A stretch of 64,000 bases of DNA, from the NCBI RefSeq assembly GCF_049243985.1, contig NC_135384.1, positions 377,001 through 441,000 of the forward strand. The letters run 5' to 3'. The notes beneath the pieces are model-generated. The model did not search any database, was not told the origin of the DNA, and was given only the letters and a program-made list of their open reading frames with translations. Positions 1 through 9,724 of this stretch are shown here, piece after piece. The DNA is from Paroedura picta. Its lineage: Eukaryota > Chordata > Lepidosauria > Squamata > Gekkonidae. The position numbers and the translations under genes are program-made. Each line of letters begins with the position of its first letter. Position 1 is the first letter of the stretch.

Positions 1-264
1 AAAGGCTTGATTCCCAGGGGGTTGCTGTGTGTCCGGGGGACGGGGCTCGGGGGGATGGCCATGGTGCTTGCAGAGAGGAAGACCTGTGTGGGGAGGGCTG
101 GGATCTCTGGCGGGCTGTCCTCCCACCTCCCCTCCAAGTGCTTGTAGGGGCTTCCATAGCCGCTCGGTTCCTCCCTCCCTCGGCAGGAGCTGGGCTGGAG
201 ATGCTCTGGCCGGCCTTTCTGCCAGTCTCTCCTTAAGGCGTGCGCGTTCCTCCTTCCCCCCTAG

Positions 265-3200
265 AACTTCGTGCTGCTCCGGGAACGTCCAGACGATGTG
301 GCCCCCAAGCCCCTCAAGAAGGCCATGGACTACTCCTCCTCCAGTGAGGAACTGGACTCCAGTGAGGAAGAGGAGGAGGACGAGGAGGAGGGCGAGGGGG
401 AGCGCTCCGAGTCGGGCACGGGCACGCCAGGGGCCAGGTGAGGGCGGGGCTGGCACAGGCAGGCTGATGCTGGAGTCCGCTGAGTGCGCTGCTGCAACCC
501 CTGCAGGCTCTCGGGAGCCCCAGTGGGACAATTCAGGAGACCCAGGGCTGCTTAAGTGTCCCTAAAGGCAGGCTGAGCCCTCATCAGCCAGGGCTCAGGT
601 GTGCAAGCATGCAGAGCAAAGCTTGTCGAGATCCAAGGCATAGTTCACACTGGGTGCCTCAGGCCCTCTCCCGGAAGCCGGGATGTGCCGGGCTGTCCTG
701 CTGCTGGCCTCCCCCTGGGGGGTGGGGGAGAAAGCACTCATATGCTGGAGCCCAGCAGCTGCTCCCAAGAATGAGAACGGAGGCTGTTCCCTCCTCTCCC
801 AAGACTGGAGTCCCCCAGGCCTGGCACTGGCTCCTGCCTACCCAGCCAGCCAGCCAGCCAGCCAGCCAAAGCACCCGCAGAGGGAAAGGCCACTCCTCGG
901 TGGGGCTGGATCTCCAAGAAGGGAACAGAATCTCCCCAGCCAGGTGTGGGCATGAGGTGGCTGTAACGCCTTCCCAGGAACCCCTGGAGAATGTCCTGAT
1001 GTCCCATCATTGGCAGGGACGGTGACACGGACTCGGTGAGCACCATGGTGGTGCACGATGTGGAGGAGCTCACGGGTGGCGGCAGTGGAGGCTCCGAGAG
1101 TTCGTACGGCGAGGGGACCCTGCTGGTGCAGCGGGTGAGTAGCCGGCCCCGGTCCCCTGGACGGGCCAAGAGCAGGCCGGGAAGGAGGCCGCCCCCTCCT
1201 GTGTGAGACGGCAAAGGAACTGCCTGGCCGTAGCCTACCCCACTGGCTTGTGAGCCCCCTGGGCTCCTCGCACTGCTCTTGGGTGCCGGGCCCTGCCCGC
1301 CCCCTCATCATCCTGTGCCCCTCCCTTCCAGACGCCTGAGGAAGAGCGGGACCTGCTGCACAGTAACAGCAATGGCTACACCAACCTGCCAGACGTGGTC
1401 CAGCCCAGCCACTCGCCGCCCGAGGCCAAGAGCAGCAGCGGCTCCTCCTCCCCCACCAAGGGCCCGGCCACAGACGTGAGCGGCAGGGTGCAGCGGGGGG
1501 AGGGGTGTCCATGGACACTGCCAGGCTCCCTCTGCCATGGGCATGGTGTGCTGTTGCCCCCACAGGCCCCCTTGGGTGCAGGGGAGGATTGCCAGCTGAA
1601 AATGGGGCGAGGAATCTCTGGGGGCAAAGGTTCCAGAGCTGCCCCTGTGAAGACGCACAGGAGTCTCTGGCACCAGGACTCGAGCGCAGGGGGGGAGGCT
1701 GTTCCCGTTCCCTGGACCCCAGAAGTGACCCCCCCCCCTTGCCTCTGTTTTCTCTCCTCGCCGCAGTACCAGTCGCGGGGCCTTGTCAAAGCGCCTGGGA
1801 AGAGCTCCTTCACCATGTTTGTGGATCTGGGCATCTACCAGAGCTCAAGTGGAAGCGGAGACACCATCCCCATAACCGGTGAGGGGCAGAGGAGGGGGTG
1901 CTTCCCACAGGGTGGGGCCCACAGCCTGCCCAGCTACCAAGCCTGGCTGGAGTGTGGCATGGCCTCCCTCCCCTCCCCCCCAGGGTCATTTCAAGGACAA
2001 GGACCTTGCTTTCCTTAGCAAGTGTCCAATGGTGGGGCTCTTCGTGCATCAGCCATAGTGAGCAAGGGCTTGTTATGGCTCAGCTTTCTCCCAGTTTGCT
2101 GCCACCGACTGAGTGTCTCTCCAGTTGCGTAACGGCTGCATCCCAGAGGCCTAAGGCGTGCCTGGGGAATGGAGCAAGGGTGGAAGCCCATCCAGGCCTG
2201 AACTCAACTGAGGAAGGTGAGAGTCCGGCCCGGCTCAGCTCGGCTGGGGGTCCTCACTCCTCCCCCTCACGGTGGTGTGTTTGCAGCCTTTGACCCCAGT
2301 CGCCTGGAGCAGCTGCAGCTGGAAGCCCGGAAAGGCTCCGTGGTCAACGTGAACCCCACCAACACGAGGCCCCACAGCGACACGCCCGAGATCCGCAAGT
2401 ACAAGAAGCGTTTCAACTCGGAGATTCTCTGCGCTGCACTCTGGGGTGAGGCTGAGGCGGAGGGGAGGGGGCAGGTGGCAGGTGGCAGGTGGCTCGGGGG
2501 GGGGGCAGCCCACCCACTCAGTTGGCCTTGTGCCCACAGGGGTCAACTTGCTGGTGGGCACGGAGAACGGCCTGATGCTCCTGGACCGGAGCGGACAGGG
2601 CAAGGTGTACAGCCTCATCAGCCGCCGCCGCTTCCAGCAGATGGACGTCTTGGAAGGGCTAAACCTGCTGACCACCATCTCAGGTGAGGGGACGGAGCCC
2701 TGGAGTCTCTCCCTGGGCACCCAGCCAAGGGGCCTGCAGGTGGGCCTGAGGGGGCCGGGCTGTGGCAGGGGAGGAGGAAAGCCTCCGGCCGAGGAGTCCA
2801 TGGGGAGACCCTGCGGGCCTGAGTTGGAATTCGTCCTCTGCTGGAGAGCCGCAGGGCCTGTCTCACAAGCAGGCGGCTTTGGAGGTTCCTGGGGAGGACA
2901 CAGATTCCCTCGGGCACCCCCGTGGTGACAACCCCTCCCTTGCTCCCTGCTCGTTGGGCTTCATCTTGTCCCCCCAAGAGAGTGACTGGCCTTTGGGGCC
3001 CCTCCCACCCCCACCCTTAGGGAAGAGGAACAAGCTACGCGTCTACTACCTCTCTTGGCTGCGCAACAAAATTTTGCACAATGATCCAGAAGTGGAGAAG
3101 AAGCAGGGCTGGACCACCGTGGGGGACATGGAGGGCTGCGTCCACTACCGCGTGGGTAAGTCTCTGCAGGTTTTGCCCGAAAGCAGCCAGACGCTCCAGG

Positions 3201-5580
3201 GGGCGGGGCGGGGCGGGGCAAGGCAGGGCCTGCAGGAGGAGGAGCCAGGCATGCTCAAAAGCACCCTGAAGGGGTAGCGCTATTCTTCAGAAAGCCTTGG
3301 CTGTCAGCAGATACGTTTTGGGGCTGGACCCTGTTGCTCGGCTCAGCTCCGGGTAGGACCTTCTTCTGGTCCGTGAGCAAAGCAACAGTGTTCAGTCCAA
3401 AACCATCACATCCTCTTGCTAAACCACGTCTGAGCCCGGAGGCATGTTGAAGACCAGCCAGGGTTCTTCAAAGCATTGGCTTGGGTGTGGATGCTCACAT
3501 CTTTGGATACAGCGAAGCAGAATTTCCTCAACCATTACATCTAGGTAGAGGGTGGATAGTAAATTCACATACTTCATACGGCATAATGAAGATTTTTAAC
3601 AGATTCCAGGATCAAACAGAAATCCCAAGCTGCCTTTATATTTATAAGGTTATCACTTGTTTGGGTTAAATTCCAGCCATCGGGGGCATAATGAAGGAAA
3701 CAAGTATATCAAGATTGGAGATTGCTGGGCAGATGGACTCTTAGATGGCCAAAGGGACCCGATAGGGAAGCAAGTGGCAGGAAGCAGAGCCAAATGCAAC
3801 CAAGTTCAGAGCCGGATTCCTTCCCCAACTGCCAACACAGCCTGGAATGGGCCTGTCCTGGTTCTCTCCCCCTGGGTCTGTGACTGTCCCCACAGCCTGA
3901 AAGGGAGCCCCTCAGAAGCTGTGGAGAAGGGCCCCCTTTCTGGGTCCTGGCAGTGTGGGTGGAGACCCCTCCGGGGGCCCTCGAGGGCTGCAGCTGGAAC
4001 CTTCAAACACTTTTGCCCTGTGGCTGGGGCAGGGTATCCATTTTCCTTCCTTCTGACTCTTGCCTGCAGTGAAGTATGAACGGATCAAGTTCCTGGTCAT
4101 TGCCCTCAAGAACTCGGTGGAGGTTTATGCCTGGGCCCCAAAGCCCTACCACAAATTCATGGCCTTCAAGGTAGCAGACCGGTTTTTGTGGGTGGGGAGG
4201 GAGGCAGCCCCAGGGGGTGAGGAGCAGAATGTGTGGATGGCTGAAATGGCTCATGCTGTTTCTCGGGGGTTTAGTTGAGTAGCACCGTGGAGGTCAAGAA
4301 GGTGATCTGGGGGTTTCATTTGGGGCAGGCAAGGGGATGCCAGAGGAAATCCCCCCCCCCAGTACCCTGGGGCTCCTGGAAGCTAATCTAGCTCTTCTGC
4401 TGCAGACCAGCGCAGCCGCCCTCTGGATCCTGGGGTGCCTGGGGGGAAGGAGGCGGTGTGATAAACCTTTAAGCCAGCGAACCAGTAACCTCTGCCCCCT
4501 TGCAGTCTTTTGCTGACCTGCCTCACCGGCCGCTGCTTGTGGAGCTGACTGTGGAGGAGGGCCAGCGGCTTAAAGTGATCTACGGGTCTTGTGCCGGTTT
4601 CCACGCCATAGACGTGGACTCCGGCAACAACTATGATATCTACATCCCAGTGCATGTAAGCCATGGCGGGGGGTGGGGGTGGGGGTGGGGGGGCATCCCA
4701 TGCCCAGGCCAGGGGCCACAGGCCACTGAGTGAGTCCCTGTCCCCCTGCCCTGCAGATCCAGTCCCAAATCACCCCCCACGCCATCATCTTCCTGTCCGA
4801 AACCGAGGGGATGGAGATGCTGCTCTGCTACGAAGATGAGGGGGTCTACGTCAACACCTACGGGCGGATCATCAAGGACGTCGTGCTCCAGTGGGGGGAG
4901 ATGCCCACCTCCGTCGGTGAGCTCAGGAAGCCGGGGGGGGGGCGGCTGGGGGGAGGGGAGCCAAGGCTCCAGGCTCATCTCTTCTGCTCCTCCCCAGCTT
5001 ACATCTGCTCCAATCAGATCATGGGCTGGGGGGAGAAAGCCATTGAGATCCGCTCCGTGGAGACAGGCCACCTGGACGGGGTCTTCATGCACAAGCGGGC
5101 CCAGCGCCTGAAGTTCCTGTGCGAGCGGAACGACAAGGTGGGTGTCCGTCTCTCTGCTCCGACTCTGCACCTGGGGCTCACTGGGCAGGGGCTGCCGGCA
5201 GCCAGGCAGGGAGGGAGGGGAGCCACCGTTTCCTCTCTGGAGGCCTCCTTGCTGGGAGCAGCGTGCTCGGGGGCGAGCAGTCCTGGGCCCGGCAGGTGCC
5301 TCTGGCAAGGGTGGGTCAGCCTGGCCGTGCCCTAGCCCCTCCCTGTCCCAAGGGTCACTTTTCATTGGCCACACTCCGGAACTGGGGGGAAGGGGGGCTG
5401 GCATGAGTCCCTTCCCCTCCCTCGAGGAACCACAGCAACTCCAGGGGGCGAGGCTTGGACTGGTGGGGCCGGAGTGACTTTGTGCCTCTCCTGCAGGTCT
5501 TCTTTGCCTCGGTCCGCTCCGGAGGCAGCAGCCAGGTCTACTTCATGACACTGAACAGAAACTGCATTATGAACTGGTGA
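265..5580 (+). CDS. MINK1: MINK1, misshapen-like kinase 1 (3' part, CNH domain)
   Basis: C-terminal 539 residues of a germinal-centre (MAP4K/Ste20-like) Ser/Thr kinase that signals to JNK and the cytoskeleton. The kinase domain lies left of the window. Exons read: 265-437, 1017-1134, 1332-1475, 1767-1878, 2287-2445, 2540-2683, 3021-3155, 4070-4170, 4506-4655, 4757-4916, 4998-5137, 5497-5580. All borders are GT-AG and the sum is 1620 nt, in frame. The first exon is an acidic Ser/Glu-rich linker ([12 protein letters not shown]). From about 2330 onward the frame is the citron-homology (CNH) domain, with [32 protein letters not shown], and the family's usual end NRNCIMNW before TGA. TNIK and MAP4K4 have nearly the same CNH domain. 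The linker wording ([17 protein letters not shown]) and the neighbours favour MINK1. Confidence 0.95.
837..870. repeat. (CAGC)n microsatellite in a MINK1 intron
   Basis: About seven CCAG/CAGC units between the exons at 265 and 1017. Confidence 0.85.
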
Positions 5581-6800
5581 GGGAGGGGTCTCATCCTTCC
5601 CACCCCCACCCACTGCCTGTGCTGGATGGAAGGACCAGGGGGCAGAAGTGGAGGAGGAGGATGGTGGACGCTGAGCTCAGGAGGACCGGAGCAGACTGTC
5701 CCTGAAGCTGATGCCTTGACAGACCCTCCCCTGGGCTGCTGTTTGCCCCCCCCCCAGGAAGGGGGAGAAGTTGGGAGCTTGTGGGAGGGCAGCTCAACAA
5801 AGAGCAGCCCTCCATGGCTACGCATGCATGTGGTCCTATCGCCTCCAGGCCATACCGCGCGGGGAGGGGGGGCAGGAGAGAACTAATCCCCCCCTCCCCA
5901 CCTCTGCAGCAACATTTGGGTGCCCCAGGGAGACGTTCAGAGGCAGAACCTACCAATCAAGCCAGCTGCTGGGAAACCCCGTTCCCCACTTCCAGTTTTA
6001 ATAGGGTGGGAGAAGATCTGGCAGAGGGGAAGGGATGCAGTGTCCAGCAGAGGGGAAACCACGCTTAGTCACACAGAGCGATCAGAGCCTACACCCCATC
6101 CCCCCTGCCCCCCCGGCCCTTTGCACATATTCTCCTCTCCCCCCCCCCCCCTTGTCAGCAGCACTTGACTTTGTGAGCACAGAAGCCCCATGCCCCCACC
6201 ACCCCTGTGGCATGTAACCCCCACCCGGTCCCCTTGCTTTTTCTCTTGCACAGTGGGGCTCATGCCCATGTGGCTGGAGGGTGTCCCTTGCCTCTCCCCC
6301 TCTCACAGTAGGGCTTGGGGGTGCCCCTGCTGGAGGCCTTTTGTGCACATTCCCCCTCCAAAGGCATGGGGCCTGTCTGGATTGATGTACACCATGAGAA
6401 TTCTCTCCTCCTCCCTCCTCCCTCCCCCCTCCCTGACATGGGAGAAGCTATGTATATTTTGCTTTAAGCATTATGATTTTGTAATGGCAATTAAGTAACT
6501 GACTAACAAAGCACTTTAATGGCCTCCCCCAAATCAGGGAGGTTGAGGGGGTTTGCCGAGGGTAGGGGCCCCTCAGCAGTGGTCCTCTTTGCCGTCCCAT
6601 GGCTTGCTCATCTGCCTTCCCCAGCTCTGGCCGGGCAAGGGGTCCCACGCTGGGGCAGCTGGCCTGATCAGCTGGGGGGGTGGGGTGGGGGTGGATTTGT
6701 GTATTTCTGCTTGCGTTTGTATAGAGGCCTCCGCCCTCATTCTCTGTGGTGGTAGCGGTGGGATCTCGCCTGTTAATAAAGGAGCCAAATCACCACTCAC
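5581..6800 (+). other. MINK1: MINK1 3' untranslated region
   Basis: The stretch runs from the MINK1 stop to the AATAAA at 6775. It has no coding potential of its own and is C-rich with poly-C runs. An AT-rich block at about 6450-6520 stands out against the GC-rich surroundings and could be a conserved 3'UTR element. The exact cleavage point is inferred. Confidence 0.7.
6775..6780 (+). terminator. MINK1: Polyadenylation signal AATAAA of MINK1
   Basis: Perfect AATAAA about 1.2 kb after the MINK1 stop. It is the only canonical hexamer seen in this 3' region and is followed by a T-rich tract. Confidence 0.8.
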
Positions 6801-7670
6801 TTCTTCTGCTTCTGCTGCCCCTGTGGGGCGGGTTCTCTCATCTGGGGTCATGGCCGCTGGGTTTGGCCCTGGGGGGGGGGAGAGGGGCCTGTGGCCAAGA
6901 CTCTGTGGGCAGGAAGCGGGCGGGGGAGAGGAGGACTGGCCTAGGTGTCACAGCTGCCTCTGGGGAAGGGCAGCGCTTGCCCCATGGCCCAAGAGTTTTC
7001 ATGGCCACCTCAAGAGTGGGAGGCTGCTCCGGGGACCTGTGGCTTCCTCCTCCAGGCTGGTTGAAGAGAAAGGCCCATCTGGTCATGGCCACCTTTCCCC
7101 AAAATGTGCTGCCAAGGCCAGCTTTTCTCAGCTCTGGGTGGCCTGGTCTCTCCCTGCAAGGCCCGTCTAGGAAGTGGGCTCCCTGTTCTCTCTGGTAGCC
7201 TCTGCCAGCCCCAAAATGAAAGGTCCTTTTGACTAAGAAGTAGCTGTAACATTTTACTTGAGGGCATGTAAACTGTACCAACTTTGGATCCAGCAGGGGT
7301 TCTAAGGAAATAACGCAAACAGGACACTTTCCACTAGCCCGCTCTGTTCCGCCGAGGGCAACCTTTCCGCTGGAGGTGAGGGGGAGAGAGGGGTGGGCAA
7401 GGGGAAGCCTGTTTAGAAGCAGGGGTGTCTTTTATGTTGTCTGCTCCTCCGGCACAGTACCGGCGTAGCTCTCCAGGGCTTTGGTGGGAAGGCCCTGGCT
7501 GAGCTGGTGGGGGCAAGAGGACATTCGCTGTCGGCAGGGATCAGGCCCCGTCCACAGGCTGTGCCTTGCCCACTCTGCTCCTCCCTCCTTAAGGGCACAG
7601 CTGGACTTGGCTTGGGTTCAACTACAGCCCTGAGGCGTCAGGGGCCACCCCTCCCACGGATCCGGTCCCT
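6801..7670. other. MINK1-GP1BA tail-to-tail interval
   Basis: About 870 bases between the MINK1 polyA signal and the GP1BA stop codon. The right part is presumably GP1BA 3'UTR, transcribed leftward. No canonical AATAAA was found on the minus strand here. No separate gene or clear repeat was recognised. Confidence 0.5.
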
Positions 7671-9701
7671 CTACAGGGTGGCAGGGGCGTATTTCACCCG
7701 CTTGGCCCCGAGGGTTTCCTTCCCTTGATCAAGGCTGCCCTTGCGCTCCCAGGGCCACTGCCCTGAGGGTCCCGGCAGGCTGATCAGGAGCCAGGTGATG
7801 TAGCGGAGGGGAGCGATCTCCAGCTGCTTGCAGACACGGTAGATGCAGCGCCTGGGCAGAGCCTGGCACCCTTCTCTCGGCTCATGGTGCCTCTCACCTG
7901 CCACATTCTGCAGCTGCTGGTACGGGACCAGCCGGGGCCCCAGAGTAGGCGGTGTGGCTTGCAGACGGCGGGTACCTGTGCTGCACACACAGACCCACCA
8001 GCAGATGGCGGCCAGGGCTGGCACAGAGGCCAGCACCAGGCAGGCCAAATACAGCACCAGGCGCAGGGGGCAGCAGCGGGCTGCTAGCCACGCTCCCCAG
8101 GAGGCAGGAGAAGGCTGCAGACCGGTCAGCCCTAAGGCCACCCCTGGCAGGATGGGGCACTGGCAGTGGGCAGGCGGGGGAGGCATCGGGGGGTGCAGGG
8201 TGGCTGGCAGCACGAGGGCTGTGGCGGTGGCAACAGGCATGGATTGGTTTATGTTCGTGGCCTGGGGAGGAGTGGAGGGAGCAGTGCCTGGTGTGGCTGG
8301 CTTGGATGTAGGAGGGAGCCCTAAAGTGCTTGTGGCAGGGGCTGCCTGGGCATCTCTGGCAGCGGGGGGGCTTGTGGCCAGGGGTCCCTGGGTGGTGGGC
8401 GAAGGGCTGGGGGCGGCTGTGGAGGGGGAGCGTGCCAGAGCCGTGGACACAGGGGGGAGCCCTAAAGTGCTTGTGGCAGGGACTGCCTCGGCATCTCTGG
8501 CAGCAGGGGAGCTTGTGGCCAGGGGTCCCTGGGTGGTGGGCGAAGGGCTGGGGGCGGCTGTGGAGGGGGAGCGTGCCGGAGCCGTGGACACAGGGGGGAG
8601 CCCCAAAGTGCTTGTGGCAGGGGCTGCCTGGGCATCTCTGGCAGCAGGGGAGCTTGTGGCCAGGGGTCCCTGGGTGGTGGGCGAAGGGCTGGGGGCGGCT
8701 ATGACTTTGCTTGTGGGCGGTGCTGGGGTTGTGGGCAAAGGCTCTGGCTGCGTCAAGGCCGCCTTGGGGGTGGCTGGGCCTGCCTGGGGCTCCACTCTCT
8801 CTCCCTCGTCCCCCCGACTGCCCCTGTCACTCTCTGGGCCGCAGTGCAGGGAGATGTTCATGACCGGGTACCCTAGTTCCTCGGGGGGGTCATGGCAGGT
8901 GACGTTCTCCGGCAAGTTGTCCGTGATCATCTCCTCAGGCCCTTGCACCCGGGTGTACACGCTGAACCTGTTGTCTATAATCCAGTTGCGCAGGTACTCC
9001 AGGGCGCAGTCACAGAGCCAGGGGTTCCCTGCCAGGTAGATGTAGGCATAGATGTGCCCCTCCGGGAAGAAGCCCTCCGGCACAGACCGCAGATGGTTCC
9101 TCTCCAAGCGCAGTGTCTCCAGCGCATCCAGCCCAGCCAGCAGCTCCGGGGGCAACGCGGCCAGGCGGTTGTCCGACAGGTCCAGGTCCTTCAGCGCGGC
9201 CAGGCCTGCAAATGCTCCCTCGGGTAGGCTTCGGAGCCGGTTGCCCTGCAGCTCCAGGTCCACCAGTCGGCCCAGGGCACGGAAGCCCCCCTCGGGAAGC
9301 CAGGTGAGGACGTTGTGGCCCAGGGCCAGGCGGAGCAGGCCGGGGAAGCCCTGCAGGGCCGGCAGCTCCTTCAGAGCGTTGTGGGACAGGTCCAGATCCT
9401 GGAGGCGGGGCAAAGGGGAGGAGGCCGCCAAGGCTCCCAGCCCGTTGCGAGACAAGTCCAGGTCCGTCAGGTTGCGCAGGGTCCCAAAGGCTGCCGTGGA
9501 GACCTGGGCCAGGCTGTTGGAGCCCAGCAGCAGGATGCCGGTGTCCTTGTGCAGCCCGGGAGGCACCTGGGTCAGCCCCTGCCCTTCACAGCTGGCCTGC
9601 AGCAAGTCCTTGATCCGATTGGTCTCGTATTCGCAGAGCTTGGACTGGCCATGGGCTCCAGACAGGGCCAGCAAGGCCAGGAGAGCCACGGGGGAAGCCA
9701 T
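7671..9701 (-). CDS. GP1BA: GP1BA, platelet glycoprotein Ib alpha chain
   Basis: Single coding exon of 676 aa, the von Willebrand factor-binding chain of the GPIb-IX-V receptor on thrombocytes. The start is the ATG at 9701, which begins a signal peptide (MASPVALLALLALSG). The frame also runs seven codons further up to a GTG, but an intron acceptor (CCCCCCCAG, exon from 9724) lies there, as in the family's split 5'UTR. Residues 21-230 form an LRR N-cap and leucine-rich repeats. Residues 226-287 are the C-cap (NPWLCDC and later Cys). About 336-480 is a Pro/Ser/Thr mucin-like stalk holding a 47-residue tandem repeat. CysCys at 543-544 just before the membrane span (about 549-573) matches the GPIb-beta disulphide site. 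A cytoplasmic tail of about 100 residues follows. The acidic segment after the C-cap has no tyrosine, unlike the sulphated site of mammals. Confidence 0.95.
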   Translation of the reverse strand: MASPVALLALLALSGAHGQSKLCEYETNRIKDLLQASCEGQGLTQVPPGLHKDTGILLLGSNSLAQVSTAAFGTLRNLTDLDLSRNGLGALAASSPLPRLQDLDLSHNALKELPALQGFPGLLRLALGHNVLTWLPEGGFRALGRLVDLELQGNRLRSLPEGAFAGLAALKDLDLSDNRLAALPPELLAGLDALETLRLERNHLRSVPEGFFPEGHIYAYIYLAGNPWLCDCALEYLRNWIIDNRFSVYTRVQGPEEMITDNLPENVTCHDPPEELGYPVMNISLHCGPESDRGSRGDEGERVEPQAGPATPKAALTQPEPLPTTPAPPTSKVIAAPSPSPTTQGPLATSSPAARDAQAAPATSTLGLPPVSTAPARSPSTAAPSPSPTTQGPLATSSPAARDAEAVPATSTLGLPPVSTALARSPSTAAPSPSPTTQGPLATSPPAARDAQAAPATSTLGLPPTSKPATPGTAPSTPPQATNINQSMPVATATALVLPATLHPPMPPPPAHCQCPILPGVALGLTGLQPSPASWGAWLAARCCPLRLVLYLACLVLASVPALAAICWWVCVCSTGTRRLQATPPTLGPRLVPYQQLQNVAGERHHEPREGCQALPRRCIYRVCKQLEIAPLRYITWLLISLPGPSGQWPWERKGSLDQGKETLGAKRVKYAPATL
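8307..8693 (-). repeat. GP1BA: 141-bp coding tandem repeat in the GP1BA stalk
   Basis: Unit of 141 bp (47 codons) present 2.8 times, with starts at residues 337, 384 and 431. Copies begin PSPSPTTQGPLATS and differ by only a few bases. The period is visible as the motif around 8320, 8461 and 8602. This enlarges the O-glycosylated macroglycopeptide stalk. Human GP1BA has a VNTR at the same place but with a 13-residue unit. Confidence 0.95.
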
Positions 9702-9724
9702 GACCCCCTGTGAGTGCAGCACCC

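Noticed and set aside
265-5580. TNIK or MAP4K4 instead of MINK1
   Set aside because: The CNH domains are alike, but the linker wording and the neighbours GP1BA, CHRNE and SLC25A11 fit MINK1.
8307-8693. Regular repeats that might suggest a CRISPR-like array
   Set aside because: They are a coding tandem repeat without spacers in a vertebrate gene.
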